64,000 nt of DNA, from NCBI GenBank assembly GCA_004794655.1, contig SMMW01000001.1:10737501-10801500 (forward strand). Reading direction: 5' to 3'. The notes below the pieces were generated by a model. It made no database searches. It saw nothing but the letters and a program-made list of their open reading frames with translations, and had not been told where the DNA came from. The position numbers and the translations under genes were made by a program. Within the stretch, counting starts at the first letter, position 1. The number at the start of each line of letters is the position of its first letter. The DNA is from Marisa cornuarietis. Its lineage: Eukaryota; Mollusca; Gastropoda; Architaenioglossa; Ampullariidae. Positions 1-10,473 of this stretch are shown here, piece by piece.

Positions 1-917
1 TTCTGCACTCGACCGTGACTCATAGCAAACATGATCAGTCATCGGCACACCCACCCTCCTCTCTTCGTTAGACACCCCTCCTACCGACCGATCCTCCACG
101 CAATCCCTTCAGCTCTTCTTGTCATGTTCCTCTGTGACAGTGTGATTCAAATTATGCAAATGTCGTGATTCTTAAAGCTTTCGGTTACTGACAGCGTCGG
201 AGAAATGCTGTACTGCCTGACAAGGACTGGGGATTTTTTTTTAACCACTCGGCGGCCGTCAAAAAGTTATCGACAAGTAATTCTTCTGTCAAGGAATAGA
301 GAGACATTGGAAGGGGGGGGGAAGCAGATGAAACGGGTGAGGGAAAGATGGCGAAATCATTGCAGGCAGGAGGAAGCGGACGAAGAAATGCGCGGCGCAA
401 GTCATTGACTGGTAGTTGCCCAGCATCCTGCTTTCTCCTGCAACTCACGCAGTTAGACTTGTGCTGGAATTTGAGTTTCACTAACAGACTTCCACAGGTA
501 TGCATTTTCAGCGCGTGAGATGAATGCCAAACGTTGGCGCAGACACGACTGGGGGATTTAAACACAGAGTCAGTGGGCTGGCAGTTTACACACCGGCATC
601 TGTCGGTCTTCTTTACACTTGTGCCACCAACTCACTGACGTGTTTTCATCCATCTGCTTGACTGTATGGTCATTGCATGAAGCCAGTAGCCTTGTGGGTG
701 ACCACTTGAGCGACTGAAATAACGTCTAAACCCATTTTCAACCAAACTCCGGGACGCGGACGCACAGCGCACGAACACACGCACACACACAGACGCAAGT
801 ACTTTTTTCTTTCTTAAAAGTTGCACGCTTTAAAATAATCACACGTGCGCTTGCGCATGCGCAAGCACAAGGTAGGCCGAGAGAAGGGCACGCACACACG
901 GACACAATAACTCGCTC

Positions 918-922
<5 letters not shown>
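1..922. other. Unique non-coding DNA
   Basis: No gene is supported. A purine-rich tract with a G run lies at about 296-375. The short frames here start and stop at random and show no motif. The only discrete signal is the palindrome at 849-866, listed separately. Confidence 0.6.
849..866. promoter_or_regulatory. 18-bp perfect palindrome with NRF-1-like core
   Basis: GCTTGCGCATGCGCAAGC reads the same on both strands. Its centre, TGCGCATGCGCA, matches the palindromic consensus known for nuclear respiratory factor 1 (YGCGCAYGCGCR), which in animals often sits in CpG-rich promoters. No exon is visible nearby, so a promoter role is inference only. Confidence 0.3.

Positions 923-958
<36 letters not shown>
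923..958. repeat. (CA)18 microsatellite
   Basis: An uninterrupted CA dinucleotide run. The long Cys/Val-rich minus-strand frame across it is produced by the repeat. Confidence 0.95.
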
Positions 959-960
<2 letters not shown>

Positions 961-1940
961 TAATGACATGAACCTAATGTCCGACGACATTAAAGGCTGA
1001 AAGCTATGTCGTCTGTGTTTCTGTCATGTTTCGATGAAAATTGATGGTGTGACGTCAGAGATGTTATTTTCCCCACGTGCGGAGTCCTCTCCACACAGTA
1101 TGCGTGCTTCACTTTTATTGTAGATACTGTTTCTTTATTCTCACTCGCTTTTAGTCTGTCGATCCCTTTGTTCGCAACGAACTTAACGTTCTCTCAGCCA
1201 GCGAGAATTATGGACACAAGTGCTGAGTTCCCCCTGAGTATTTTTCTCCTTAGTCACCAGCTTCAAAGAATGCTTTTACATCAAAGCTCAGAGTTCGCGA
1301 CCGTGGATTTTTTAAATTTTATATTGAGAGAGGGGGAGAGAAGGCTATATCAATGCCAATTGAAAGAAGACATATCAATTCCCTAAGCCTTTGAAGATAG
1401 ATGCAATGCCGTTGTGTTGCGTGTGTTGCCTCGCTGATATAATTTATTTTAAAGTAGATTAGATTTTCTTTAAAAAAAATAAACCTTGTTATGAACTGTA
1501 GTTCACTGAAAGGTTGTAAGCTCACAAAAGCTCGCGCTTACAAATGGTTCTTTATCTTTCATGAGAAAAGTCTATCAAATGTTGGTAAGAGCTGAAACAC
1601 AACAGTGCAAAGAATAAAAGTAGAGTCAAGATGTTATGCCAGCACCTACACTATACACATGTGAGCTGTGGCTCAAACTATGGGTGCCCTCAGGATTAAT
1701 ATTTGTGAATTCACAGTTGTGGCTGCATGATAAACTAGAGAGTGGCAGTCTACCAGGCTTGTATGCAAGGTGGCTACTGACATGTGTGAATATTAAATAT
1801 ACTGTGATGGTATCTTAATACTGAGGTATCATATATTATGCTGGTTTAAACGTTGAAGGAATAATAATAAAAGTAACAACAACACCAGATAAGTGATATA
1901 GCGCATATCCGTATTTGAGAAGCAAACTTCATACGGTTTA

Positions 1941-1942
<2 letters not shown>
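959..1942. other. Unique AT-rich non-coding DNA
   Basis: No coding, RNA or repeat signal that I can support. An A/T-rich stretch lies at about 1430-1480. Confidence 0.6.
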
Positions 1943-1985
<43 letters not shown>

Positions 1986-2009
1986 TGTGTGTGTGTGTGT
2001 GTGTGTGTG
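1943..2009. repeat. (GT)n microsatellite, interrupted
   Basis: GT repeats run over about 67 bases with one T-rich interruption near 1982-1986. The minus-strand His/Thr frame across it is a repeat artefact. Confidence 0.95.
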
Positions 2010-2937
2010 CTTAAAGATATGGCCAAGCTTTGGACTTGCACGGTCAGGTTCCCTGTTATGAGCTCAGCTGGGTGGGCTGAGGTGCTGTGACACACCAGTG
2101 ACAAACTATTTCTGAGAAATTGTGAGGTTATGGCATTTAGGCTCAGATTATCCACTGTATTGTGGGAGGGAGAAATGTGGGACTAATTTTATCAAACTGT
2201 GCGGGTCACATAAAAATCAAGCACGCTGTGTTTGAGACAACCATATCCAGGGGGAGTGACACCATGCATAATACTGTGACAGCCGGGAAAATGAAAGAAA
2301 TAATAACTACGTGGGTACGGCTCACTCTCTCATGTTACAGAATGTTGCAGCGACATCAACAACCAAAAAAGATGAATGCTTCATGAATTCACAATATGTT
2401 GTGATGGACAATAATTCTCAGTAAAATTAAAAAGTGCACCATCAACAATACTATGTTCAGTCACTCCGAGCCTAATCAATGTCATGTACGCCATTTTACT
2501 AAGTGTGTAAGCCATCAGTGTCGTGGTTTCTACAAAAAAAAAACGCGCTAATGTATGAAAAGTCAGTTATGTTTAAGACTGTTCTAGTCCTGCTTCATAC
2601 GACTACGTCATGCTTGAGGGCACATAATCAATGAATAAGAAGGAGGCAGCCTGTCCTATACACTCACCTCTCGTTAGAGATGTCGGAGATGTCGAGAGAA
2701 GACGCTCAGGCCTCAGCAGCCATATCCTAGTTGGCTGTGTGGAGCGCGCGCGTATGTATGAGGGTTGGAGTGTGGGTGGGGATGGGTCGCTTGTCTGTGT
2801 GTGCAAGAGAAAGAGAGAGAGAAGTTGGGTGTGTGTGTGTGTGTTTATGTTTAGTGTGTGTTAGAAAGAAGCTCTGGGGTGAGGTGAAAGGGAAGTCAAA
2901 AAGGAATTGAAGTAGAATGGAAGGTAAGGAAACACTT
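2010..2937. other. Unique non-coding DNA with a short GA/GT patch
   Basis: No gene is supported. A (GA)/(GT) low-complexity patch lies at about 2806-2848. The A run near 2534 is unremarkable. Confidence 0.55.
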
Positions 2938-3345
2938 TATGTACAGCACAACACAGACAACACAAATACAGCACATACTGCACATCCACAACACATGTTT
3001 TACTAATAAAGCATATACAGCACAAACACAGCAATGTATACAACACATATTACACAAACAGCACATGTACAACACGGTGAAATACAGCACATACTGTACG
3101 TCTGCATCCCATGATGTGCATATACAACATATACTGTACATAAAAAACTCACTGCACCTACATAGAATATACTGTAAACATATACTATATATATATAAAT
3201 AACACACTGCCCACCATACATTCCACACCATACATACAGCACATACTGCACATACACCACGATACTGTACACGTACAACACAGTGCAGATGTAGAACACA
3301 TAATTAACACATACTGTAAACATGCATCACAAAGTTTACATTTTA
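2938..3345. repeat. Degenerate tandem array of ACATAC/CAGCACATACTG motif, block 1
   Basis: Imperfect copies of a roughly 15-22 base motif built from ACAGCACATACTGCACAT and ACAACACATA fill this stretch, with irregular period. The frames in it are Tyr/Cys/His-rich and arise because the unit lacks stop codons. The motif is the reverse complement of the one at 7.7-8.25 kb, so both probably come from one satellite family (inference). Unique sequence at about 3346-3570 separates it from block 2. Confidence 0.8.
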
Positions 3346-3574
3346 TCCAACTTCCATCGGGCTGCTGATTCTGTGTACCTGCACGCAGACCAACAGACTG
3401 AAGCTGTCCTTCGTTGTTTCGGCCGTGCGACTTGTGAATGTTACTGAGTGCGAATGAAAGCAGATGTCTGAAACAGGAATGTTTGGCGGATATGAATATA
3501 TTATGGTATTGTTTTGTGCTTTTATATCAAGTTGACCCGAGTTTCCCTCGGGGATATAAAGTGTTATCTACAAC

Positions 3575-4110
3575 ACATTGTGCAAATCAACTAAATGTAC
3601 ACATCACAATTTGAAAATGCTGCATATACAACACATACTTTACATCTACATTAATAGCTGATGTACATATAAATACTCATTGTGTATATACATTACATAC
3701 TCCACAAACACATCACATGTACAACACAAAATGTACATGTACAGCACGTGCATATACAACATATACTGTACATGTATAGCACATACTGTAGATGCAAGAC
3801 ACACAGCACAATGTCACAATATATCACATCCTATACATATAATGCAGATACTTCACATACACAGCATGTATTCAGCACATATTGTATCTATACAACACAA
3901 TATTCATGCACAACACAAACCGCACAAACAGTTTATACAGAAAACAAACAACACATACTGTACATATGCAACATCTGTACATTTTAATGATAAACTGCAC
4001 ATACACGGTATAAACAACACCTACTGTATATACACAGCATATAATTGACACAACACACACTGGACAAATACAACACATATATGCATGTGCACAGCAAATA
4101 TTGTAGATAT
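3575..4110. repeat. Degenerate tandem array of ACATAC/TACTGTACAT motif, block 2
   Basis: This continues the motif of block 1 with more divergence: units such as CATATACAACATATACTGTA and GCACATACTGTAGATGC recur at uneven spacing. The overlapping 122- and 101-codon frames on the plus strand are repeat products with no domain. Copies decay toward the right edge. Confidence 0.75.
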
Positions 4111-4505
4111 TCAAAATATAATGAATATTTATCATATAAGCACATCGTATTTTGTTTTACACCTTTGTGCAACGAATAAATAAAGTGGCTGAATTAAGTA
4201 GGAAAGATAATGAAAGGCACAACAAGTAAAAAAATAATAGCGAGAAATACCTATTGAATAAAAACAGTAGTTGAACATTTCTTGCAGAATTTCCAAGTAT
4301 AAGGGAAGCAGCGAAAGATAAGTTTAAAACAAAAATATAATTTACAATTTTATTTTACAGTAGCATTGTGAGAAGTATCTAGGCAACAAACGTAGCTGTT
4401 ACGATCAGGGCTAGAAAATAAATGAAAAATAGAAAACAACATTGGAGAATATCAAAACATTGATAATGTATGCAGGAGAGGGAAACAGGGAACTGTGCGA
4501 GGGAG
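4111..4505. other. AT-rich spacer
   Basis: Unique AT-rich sequence between two satellite-like arrays. Nothing recognisable. Confidence 0.6.
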
Positions 4506-5074
4506 AACGGGAGGACAGACAGACAGACAGATAGACAGACAGAGACACAGACAGACGATGTAGAGACGAACGTACAGACAGACAAAAGGGCGTACAGACA
4601 GACGGACAGACAGACAGATAGACAGACAGACACACAGACAGACGATGTAGAGACGAACGTACAGACAGACAGAAGGGCGTACAGACAGAAAGGCGTACAA
4701 ACAGACAGACGGACAAAGAGACGATGGATAGACGGACGTACAGACAGACAGACAGACAATGTATAGACGGACGTACAGACAGACAGAAGGGCGTACAGAC
4801 AGACAGAAGGGCGTACAGACAGACAGACGGACAGACAGACAGACGATGCATAGACGGACGTACAGACGGACAAAAGGGCGTACAGACAGACAGACGGGCG
4901 TAAAGACAGACAGAAGGGCGTACAGACAGACAGAAGGGCGTACAGACAGACAGACGGACAGACAGACAGACGATGCATAGACGGGCGTACAGACAGACAG
5001 AAGGGCGTACAGACAGACAGACGGACGTACAGACAGACAGAAGGGCGTACAGACAGACGGACGGACAAAGAGAC
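4506..5074. repeat. GACA-derived higher-order tandem array
   Basis: GACA tetranucleotides are organised into longer units of about 20 bases (ACAGACAGACAGAAGGGCGT) and larger blocks. GATGTAGAGACG recurs 87 bases apart (4557 and 4644) and GATGCATAG recurs 128 bases apart (4844 and 4972). The minus strand is open in all three frames (the longest, 276 codons, runs past the array) because TGTC-based units contain no stops. The predicted Ser/Val/Cys/Leu repeat proteins are not credible genes. Confidence 0.92.
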
Positions 5075-5705
5075 AAGGTTGTGGCGTATGAGGCGGCTGT
5101 TTGGGGAAGTAGCTAGGAAAACCCCTCACTGTCTGCTCCAATAACAATTGTTCGAGCGACACATAATTGCCACTTGCGGTAAATTCTACACTGCCGTGGC
5201 GTCGTGCTTGGGTTCCAACGATTACAATTCGAGAAAACTTTAATTGGACTGTTAAAGCACCATTTCCTCTCTCTCGCTCCACTCTTCTGTCCTATTATCC
5301 CCACAGCATGACAGCAGAGCGTTGGAAGGAAAAGTTCGAGGGGAGGAGAAAAAAACCCAGCCCCACCCTTTTGCGCTTCTAGTCAAGATGAGGCCCTAGG
5401 GCTGTAGCCGCGGGTCTCGGTCGTAGCGAAAGTTCAAGCGAAATCCACGTTTAAATCAATCATTATTCTCTGTCAAACTGAGTGTAATTCGATTTCAGAA
5501 GCCGTCTCCTCTAAAATCTATTAGTGTTTCTCTCACGGAGACATGAGATGGAGAGCGAAGAATGAGGATTCGAGTGCAAGCAGGTAGCGGTAAAGGCTTG
5601 GAGATGCACTAGGGGGAGGTCTCGAGGTGCATTATGGACAGGCTTGGCTGCTTCATCATTACTGAAAACAAGGATGGAGATAAACACCTACAAGTGGGCT
5701 GTAAC
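5075..5705. other. Unique non-coding DNA between two GACA-type repeats
   Basis: No gene is supported. It separates the 4.5-5.1 kb array from the GACA/GGCA repeat at 5706. Confidence 0.55.
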
Positions 5706-5732
5706 GGACAGACAGACAGACAGACAGACACG

Positions 5733-5799
<67 letters not shown>
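5706..5799. repeat. (GACA)n(GCAG)n compound tetranucleotide repeat
   Basis: About six GACA units pass, through one CGCA interruption, into about 17 CAGG/GCAG units. A single base change converts one unit to the other, so the second run probably expanded from a mutated GACA (inference). Confidence 0.95.
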
Positions 5800-6043
5800 A
5801 GAGATAAGCAAGATCCATTGTCTGTTGTCATTAAATCATTGTTGTAATGGTCCAAATGTTGAAACAGTATTTAGAAAAAAAATCTTTCATAAATCATACT
5901 TTTTCTATTATTTAAAAGTTATGTGCATCTGACTATTTTCAAGGCCTTAAAATACTACGACAGCCATAACGTAACCAACAATAAAACTTTTATTGATGTG
6001 ATTTCGTCTGTATTGTCTGTCATTATCTTCTCAGGTCACAATC

Positions 6044-6091
<48 letters not shown>

Positions 6092-6141
6092 TTAGATTCT
6101 GTGTGTGTGAGAGAGAGAGAGAGAGAAAGAAAGAGAGAGAG
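6044..6141. repeat. (GT)n then (GA)n microsatellite
   Basis: GT run at 6044-6089, a short unique gap, then GT/GA repeats at 6101-6141. The 94-codon frame over it is an artefact. Confidence 0.93.
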
Positions 6142-6360
6142 ATAAATATGTCGTGGTACCGCTGTTTTCAAAGGTTTTCGTATCGCTGCTTGAGTAACAG
6201 TGTGTAAGAGATTGAGATGTGAAATAATCGGCTTTGTAATCAGATATTTTCCTTTCCATTTGTTAGACTTTTGTTGTTTTTTTTTCTTTCACAGCTTCTG
6301 GCAGATCATATTTTTAAATTCATTCACAATCTTTCCTTGTCTTTTATTTTGCCCAATACT

Positions 6361-6532
6361 GCGTCCTGTTAACAGTTAACGACCCTGTGTGTCACCAATA
6401 CAGTGGAGGCTGACTGTTCTGGGTTCAGCTCTCGTCTTGGGCACGGTGTTCTTTCTCCGCATGTGGCATCTGTTTACAAGGCTGGCTGCCTTGCAGTGAT
6501 ATAGCCTTAGTTGCTGGCTCGGCGTAAAATAC
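6361..6532 (+). mobile_element. tRNA-derived SINE, family A, copy 1
   Basis: The order matches the copies at 9.5 and 27.3 kb: a tRNA-like head with a degenerate A box (about 6361-6390), a B-box-like GGGTTCAGCTCTCG (about 6421-6434), a body with TTCTTTCTCCGCATGTGGCAT and CTGTTTACAAGGCTGGCTGCC, then a tail ATATAGCCTTAGTTGCTGGC followed by TCGGCGTAAAATAC. Transcription would be by RNA polymerase III from the internal boxes (family knowledge). The A box is eroded, so activity is unlikely. No target duplication is obvious. Confidence 0.8.
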
Positions 6533-7307
6533 AATTTTCCTCTTCCCTCCTTTCCACTCTCTCCTGATCTACTATCTCTCTCTTTTCCCTCCTGTTCGTT
6601 TGTGATCTTATCACTCATTAACCCCTGCTTTAATCTTCTCTCGTCTTCAACTTTTCCTCTCTCAGTCAACCCACTCGTCCTCTCCTTTCCCTTTGTTTTA
6701 CACCCCTCGCTCTCTCTTTCCGGGTACGTTTACACATACAACCAGTTACCAATAGCGCCTCACTTGCTCCTCCCAAGGAGGAGGAAACTTACCTAGGGAA
6801 ACTTAGAAAACAACTGTATATTGTTGATTCTACAGTCTTATTTGTTTGTTCCAAAAATCACTTCGTGTGCTGTGAGATCCTTTCAGTAATCCGAACAAAG
6901 ACTCTACAAGGCTTTTGTCATCGATTTCATGTCAAAGCAGCTGTTTGAGCAAACACATTCCTTACGCTGTGCACAAGATGGTTAGGAAGGGGATCAAAGT
7001 ATTCAGCGGGCTCCCAGAAAACTAATATCTACCCGAGACTGCAGTTACGCGCATTTAATACGTTTTTCATGTTACCTTGACCTCTAGATACCCTGCCTCA
7101 ACTTTCTGTCCTGCCACCTCGTCCACAGCATGTGAGTCATGAACCTGCCTGCTGCCGACACAAAGAAAGAAAAAAAGAAAAAAAGAATGACACGACAAAG
7201 ACAGACGCACGGAAGGAATAAACAGAATAACAAAAGAAAGAAAGAAAAAGAGCAAGGCTTAGAATAATCATTATAGGGTTATTTCTGTGCCAGCTGATCA
7301 AACTCAT

Positions 7308-7312
<5 letters not shown>
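6533..7312. other. Unique DNA with pyrimidine- and purine-rich tracts
   Basis: A CT-rich tract follows the SINE (about 6533-6720) and an AAAG-rich tract lies at about 7159-7255. No gene is supported. Confidence 0.55.
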
Positions 7313-7345
<33 letters not shown>

Positions 7346-7358
7346 TGCGCGTGCGTGT
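7313..7358. repeat. (GT)n/(GCGT)n microsatellite
   Basis: A GT run grading into GCGC/GTGC units, a possible Z-DNA-forming alternating purine-pyrimidine tract. Confidence 0.9.
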
Positions 7359-7714
7359 CCAAGTGCTACCTATTTCGTGCTTAAATTAAAGGATACAGCA
7401 GTATATGGTCAAGGGCTGTAACAATTTCCATGCAACTATCCTCATGTCAACTGTGTAATGCCAGCGACAGCAGCAAAACCTTCGTGGACGTCGGCGCCGT
7501 CGTTTCCGGAACAGCAACAGCTCTCACCTGTCCAGCGAGTTTAGTCTCTTGACTTACCTGAGGGCATGGGAGACACAGCGGTTGACATGGCTTTCCATTG
7601 TGGTCATCCGCTAGACACAACATCGACCATTAACACGTGTCCTTTCTGTGATATTTTTTTTTGGTTACCATTATTAAGAAAGTTTTGATTGGATTTGATT
7701 CGAAAGATGTGCTT
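7359..7714. other. Unique non-coding DNA
   Basis: Short spacer before the 37-bp-period array. No gene or repeat is supported. Confidence 0.5.
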
Positions 7715-8247
7715 TATGTGCAGCATGTGTCGTGTGTGTGTGCAGTATGTGTGTATGTGCAGTATGTGTCGTGTATGTGCAGTATGCGTATGTGCAGTAT
7801 GTCGTGTATGTGCAGTATGTGTCGTCTATGTGCAGTATGTGTGTATGTACAGTATGTGTCGTCTATGTGCAGTATGTGTGTATGTGCAGTATGTGTCGTG
7901 TATGTGCAGTATGTGTGTATGTGCAGTATGTGTCGTGTATGTGCAGTATGTGTGTATGTACAGTATGTGTCGTGTATGTGCAGTATGTGTCGTGTATGTA
8001 CAGTATGTCGTGTATGTGCAGTATGTGTGTATGTACAGTATGTCGTGTATGTGCAGTATGTGTTTATGTACAGTATGTGTCGTGTATGTGCAGTATTTGT
8101 CGTGTGTGTGCATTATGTGTCATGTATGTTCAGTATATGTCGTGTATGTGCAGTATGTGTGTATGTACAATATGTGCAGTATGTGTCATGTATGTGCAGT
8201 ATGTGTGCATTTGCAGTATGTGTCGTGCATATCTGCATGTTTTGTAC
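7715..8247. repeat. Tandem array of GTGCAGTATGTGT units with 37-bp higher-order period
   Basis: Monomers of 20 bases (GTCGTGTATGTGCAGTATGT) and 17 bases (GTGTATGTGCAGTATGT) alternate. GTCGTG recurs at 7895, 7932 and 7969, exactly 37 bases apart, in the most regular part. The edges are more degenerate. All three plus-strand frames stay open (the longest, 281 codons, is Cys/Met/Val/Tyr-rich) because neither monomer has a stop. The reverse complement of the monomer is the motif of the 2.9-4.1 kb arrays. Confidence 0.9.
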
Positions 8248-9496
8248 ATATTATAATATAAAGTATGTGCTGTACATAATATGTATCTGCTGTATATGCG
8301 CATTATTTTTGAAGAAAGGTATTATGACGAGTCCACTCTCATGTTTGACTTTTTCTTCGTTCGGGTGGGACATATATGATAATCGTCTGTCAGACTGTTG
8401 GCGTTCACACTCACAAACACACCTTCTTACCAACACATACGCCACAACCCGCATTTCTTGCTTTCTTTGTTTAGACATACTTCTGATCGCGCACTTCTCG
8501 CGATAGTTTCAAAATAGAGGAATAAGAATCGTCTTCAGAAATGGCTCTCTCCTTTATTAGACAGCTCTTTCTAATGAACGAATAACCTTTTACTTTCAGT
8601 TTTATCAATATTTGTTTCATCTGAAAAAATGCTTACAAAATTCCCGCAGCAAAAAGGGAGATTTATATGTCAAGTCCTTTGTCTTGTATTGACGCAGCAC
8701 TGAAGTGTGTGCGTGAAGCGCATTGTCATCAGCTTGTGTGGCGACTGTCCATGTGATTGTACGCATGTTCTCTGCCACATCCTGCAGGATCAATAGGCGG
8801 CAACATTGCGGTATTTGCCTGCAGGACCAGGAGCTGAACTGATCTGAAGGTAAAGAACAACGGTATTAACATACCTGTTGTTTATCAACATGGTTTACTA
8901 GTCTTTGATCTCAAAAAGATGTGGGAGGAAGAGAAGGGGAAAACCTGATTCAAGCATAGGACCATCTACGCTTTTGAAAAGGTCCTTTCAGGCAAAATAC
9001 AAACACCGACGATTTTAACGTTCGGCAGAGGAGAGCGATGCCTTAGTGTAACAAACAACATCTATTCTAACTGTCAGTAATGGGGTGTTGTTAACATGTT
9101 TCTTAGTCATCTCTTTTTCTTTCTTTCCATTTTTGCTTTGAAAGTTTCTTTCCAATTAGTTCTGATATCTGAGCTGTTATTGAGAATAGTTTGCAATTCT
9201 CAATGCTATAAAAAAACCCAAAACAATGAACCTTTACAAAACCAAAAAGCGTGTGAACATCATTTCAACTGTAAAACTTACATCCGGGAACCGTCACCAC
9301 GTGACATATTTCGACCAATGGTCTGAGCTCAGGTCAACGGCACATCGCCTGTGTGCTCATAACAGTTCACCTGTTTGGTCGCATTAGATAGTGTCTAGTG
9401 CCCAGCGATACCCGGGGTCAAGATATACTTCGCCTGCTCCATGCAGCTGACGCTGAGCAGATGTAGGGTCATCCGAGAGGTCAACGTTTTCTCGGA
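8248..9496. other. Unique non-coding DNA
   Basis: No gene is supported. Short frames at 9096-9326 and 8251-8478 show no domain. The stretch ends at the target duplication of the next SINE. Confidence 0.55.
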
Positions 9497-9508
9497 ACGT
9501 GATGACAA

Positions 9509-9690
9509 GGAGGACGGAATTGGTGTTTTAGTCAGCAGCTAAGACTATATCACGGCAAAGCAGCCAACCCTGTAAACAGATGCCATATGCAGAGAAATAA
9601 AAGCGTGCCCAAGACGAGATCTGAACCCAGGACAGCCAGTTCTCACTGTGCTGGTGACAGACGCTCACCGCTGCACCACGCACCGCCTGT
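9509..9690 (-). mobile_element. tRNA-derived SINE, family A, copy 2, with perfect target duplication
   Basis: On the minus strand it begins GGCGGTGCGTGGTGCAGCGG (A-box region TGGTGCAGCGGTGAGCG), then a B-box-like GGGTTCAGATCTCG, then the body with GGCATCTGTTTACAGGGTTG and the tail GTGATATAGTCTTAGCTGC. It is flanked by identical 12-base copies of ACGTGATGACAA at 9497-9508 and 9691-9702, the mark of target-primed insertion. This defines both ends of the element and shows a full-length, fairly recent copy. The partner LINE is not identified. Confidence 0.92.
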
Positions 9691-9702
9691 ACGTGATGAC
9701 AA

Positions 9703-10271
9703 ACTGCGATTGAAAACACGATGAGGGCCAGAACATTCAAACAGCAGTTCGGGGAAGAGGCACAATCGTTCGTAAAACGCTTGACTACAAAAATAGACGG
9801 AAGGAATCTACAAATATAAGGAACTTGTGACATTCCTTTATTACTCTTTCTTCACAACGAACTAAAAAAAAAAAACCACTCTGCAATAGATGGGAGGTGA
9901 TTCCACCTCAGTAAGATGCTTACAGAAACAACACTTCATCAGCGAAATGCATGGCAAGCTGATCCCAAGAATGAGACATAAACTGATGTAATACTGATTT
10001 ATCGGTTATCAACGGCAGCTCCACAATAACTCTCATTTCTTGTTTTTCATTCATTCATTCATTCTTTTTGTTTTCGTCAACATGTCTACAACGTGCAACT
10101 GATTGCCGAAAGGAAAGAGAGATATCAATATTCTTGATTACATTATTAAAGAAAAACTCTTAATAAGTATCTTTTAACCCAGAAAACTATTCACTTCACT
10201 TACTTTATCCCATCGGTGGCAGGCAGCGGCAGTGTGTCAGAGTTTCTGAAGAGAGTTAAATGCACAATACA
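9703..10271. other. Unique non-coding DNA with short ATTC repeat
   Basis: An (ATTC)4 run lies near 10050-10066 and an A run at about 9865. No gene is supported. Confidence 0.55.
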
Positions 10272-10273
10272 CA

Positions 10274-10313
<40 letters not shown>

Positions 10314-10320
10314 CACACAC
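10272..10320. repeat. (ACGC)n then (AC)n microsatellite
   Basis: About ten ACGC/GCAC units followed by a short CA run. CpG-containing tetranucleotide repeats are less common than CA. Confidence 0.95.
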
Positions 10321-10394
10321 AATCTCTCTCTCCCCTTCTGTGTCCAGGTACATGCTTTCTTGGTTTTGTTATCTGGGCAGCAAGAAATAACTAC

Positions 10395-10472
<78 letters not shown>

Positions 10473-10473
10473 T
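10395..10473. repeat. (ATG)26 trinucleotide microsatellite
   Basis: An uninterrupted ATG run of about 79 bases. Poly-Met, poly-His and poly-Ser frames across it are artefacts. Confidence 0.97.

Noticed and set aside
4379..5282. 221-276-codon minus-strand Ser/Val/Cys/Leu repeat frames
   Set aside because: Products of the GACA-derived array, open in all three minus frames.
7661..8506. 281-codon Cys-rich open frame (longest in the window)
   Set aside because: It tracks the 37-bp satellite. All three frames are open because the monomers lack stop codons, and the unique flanks have no coding character.
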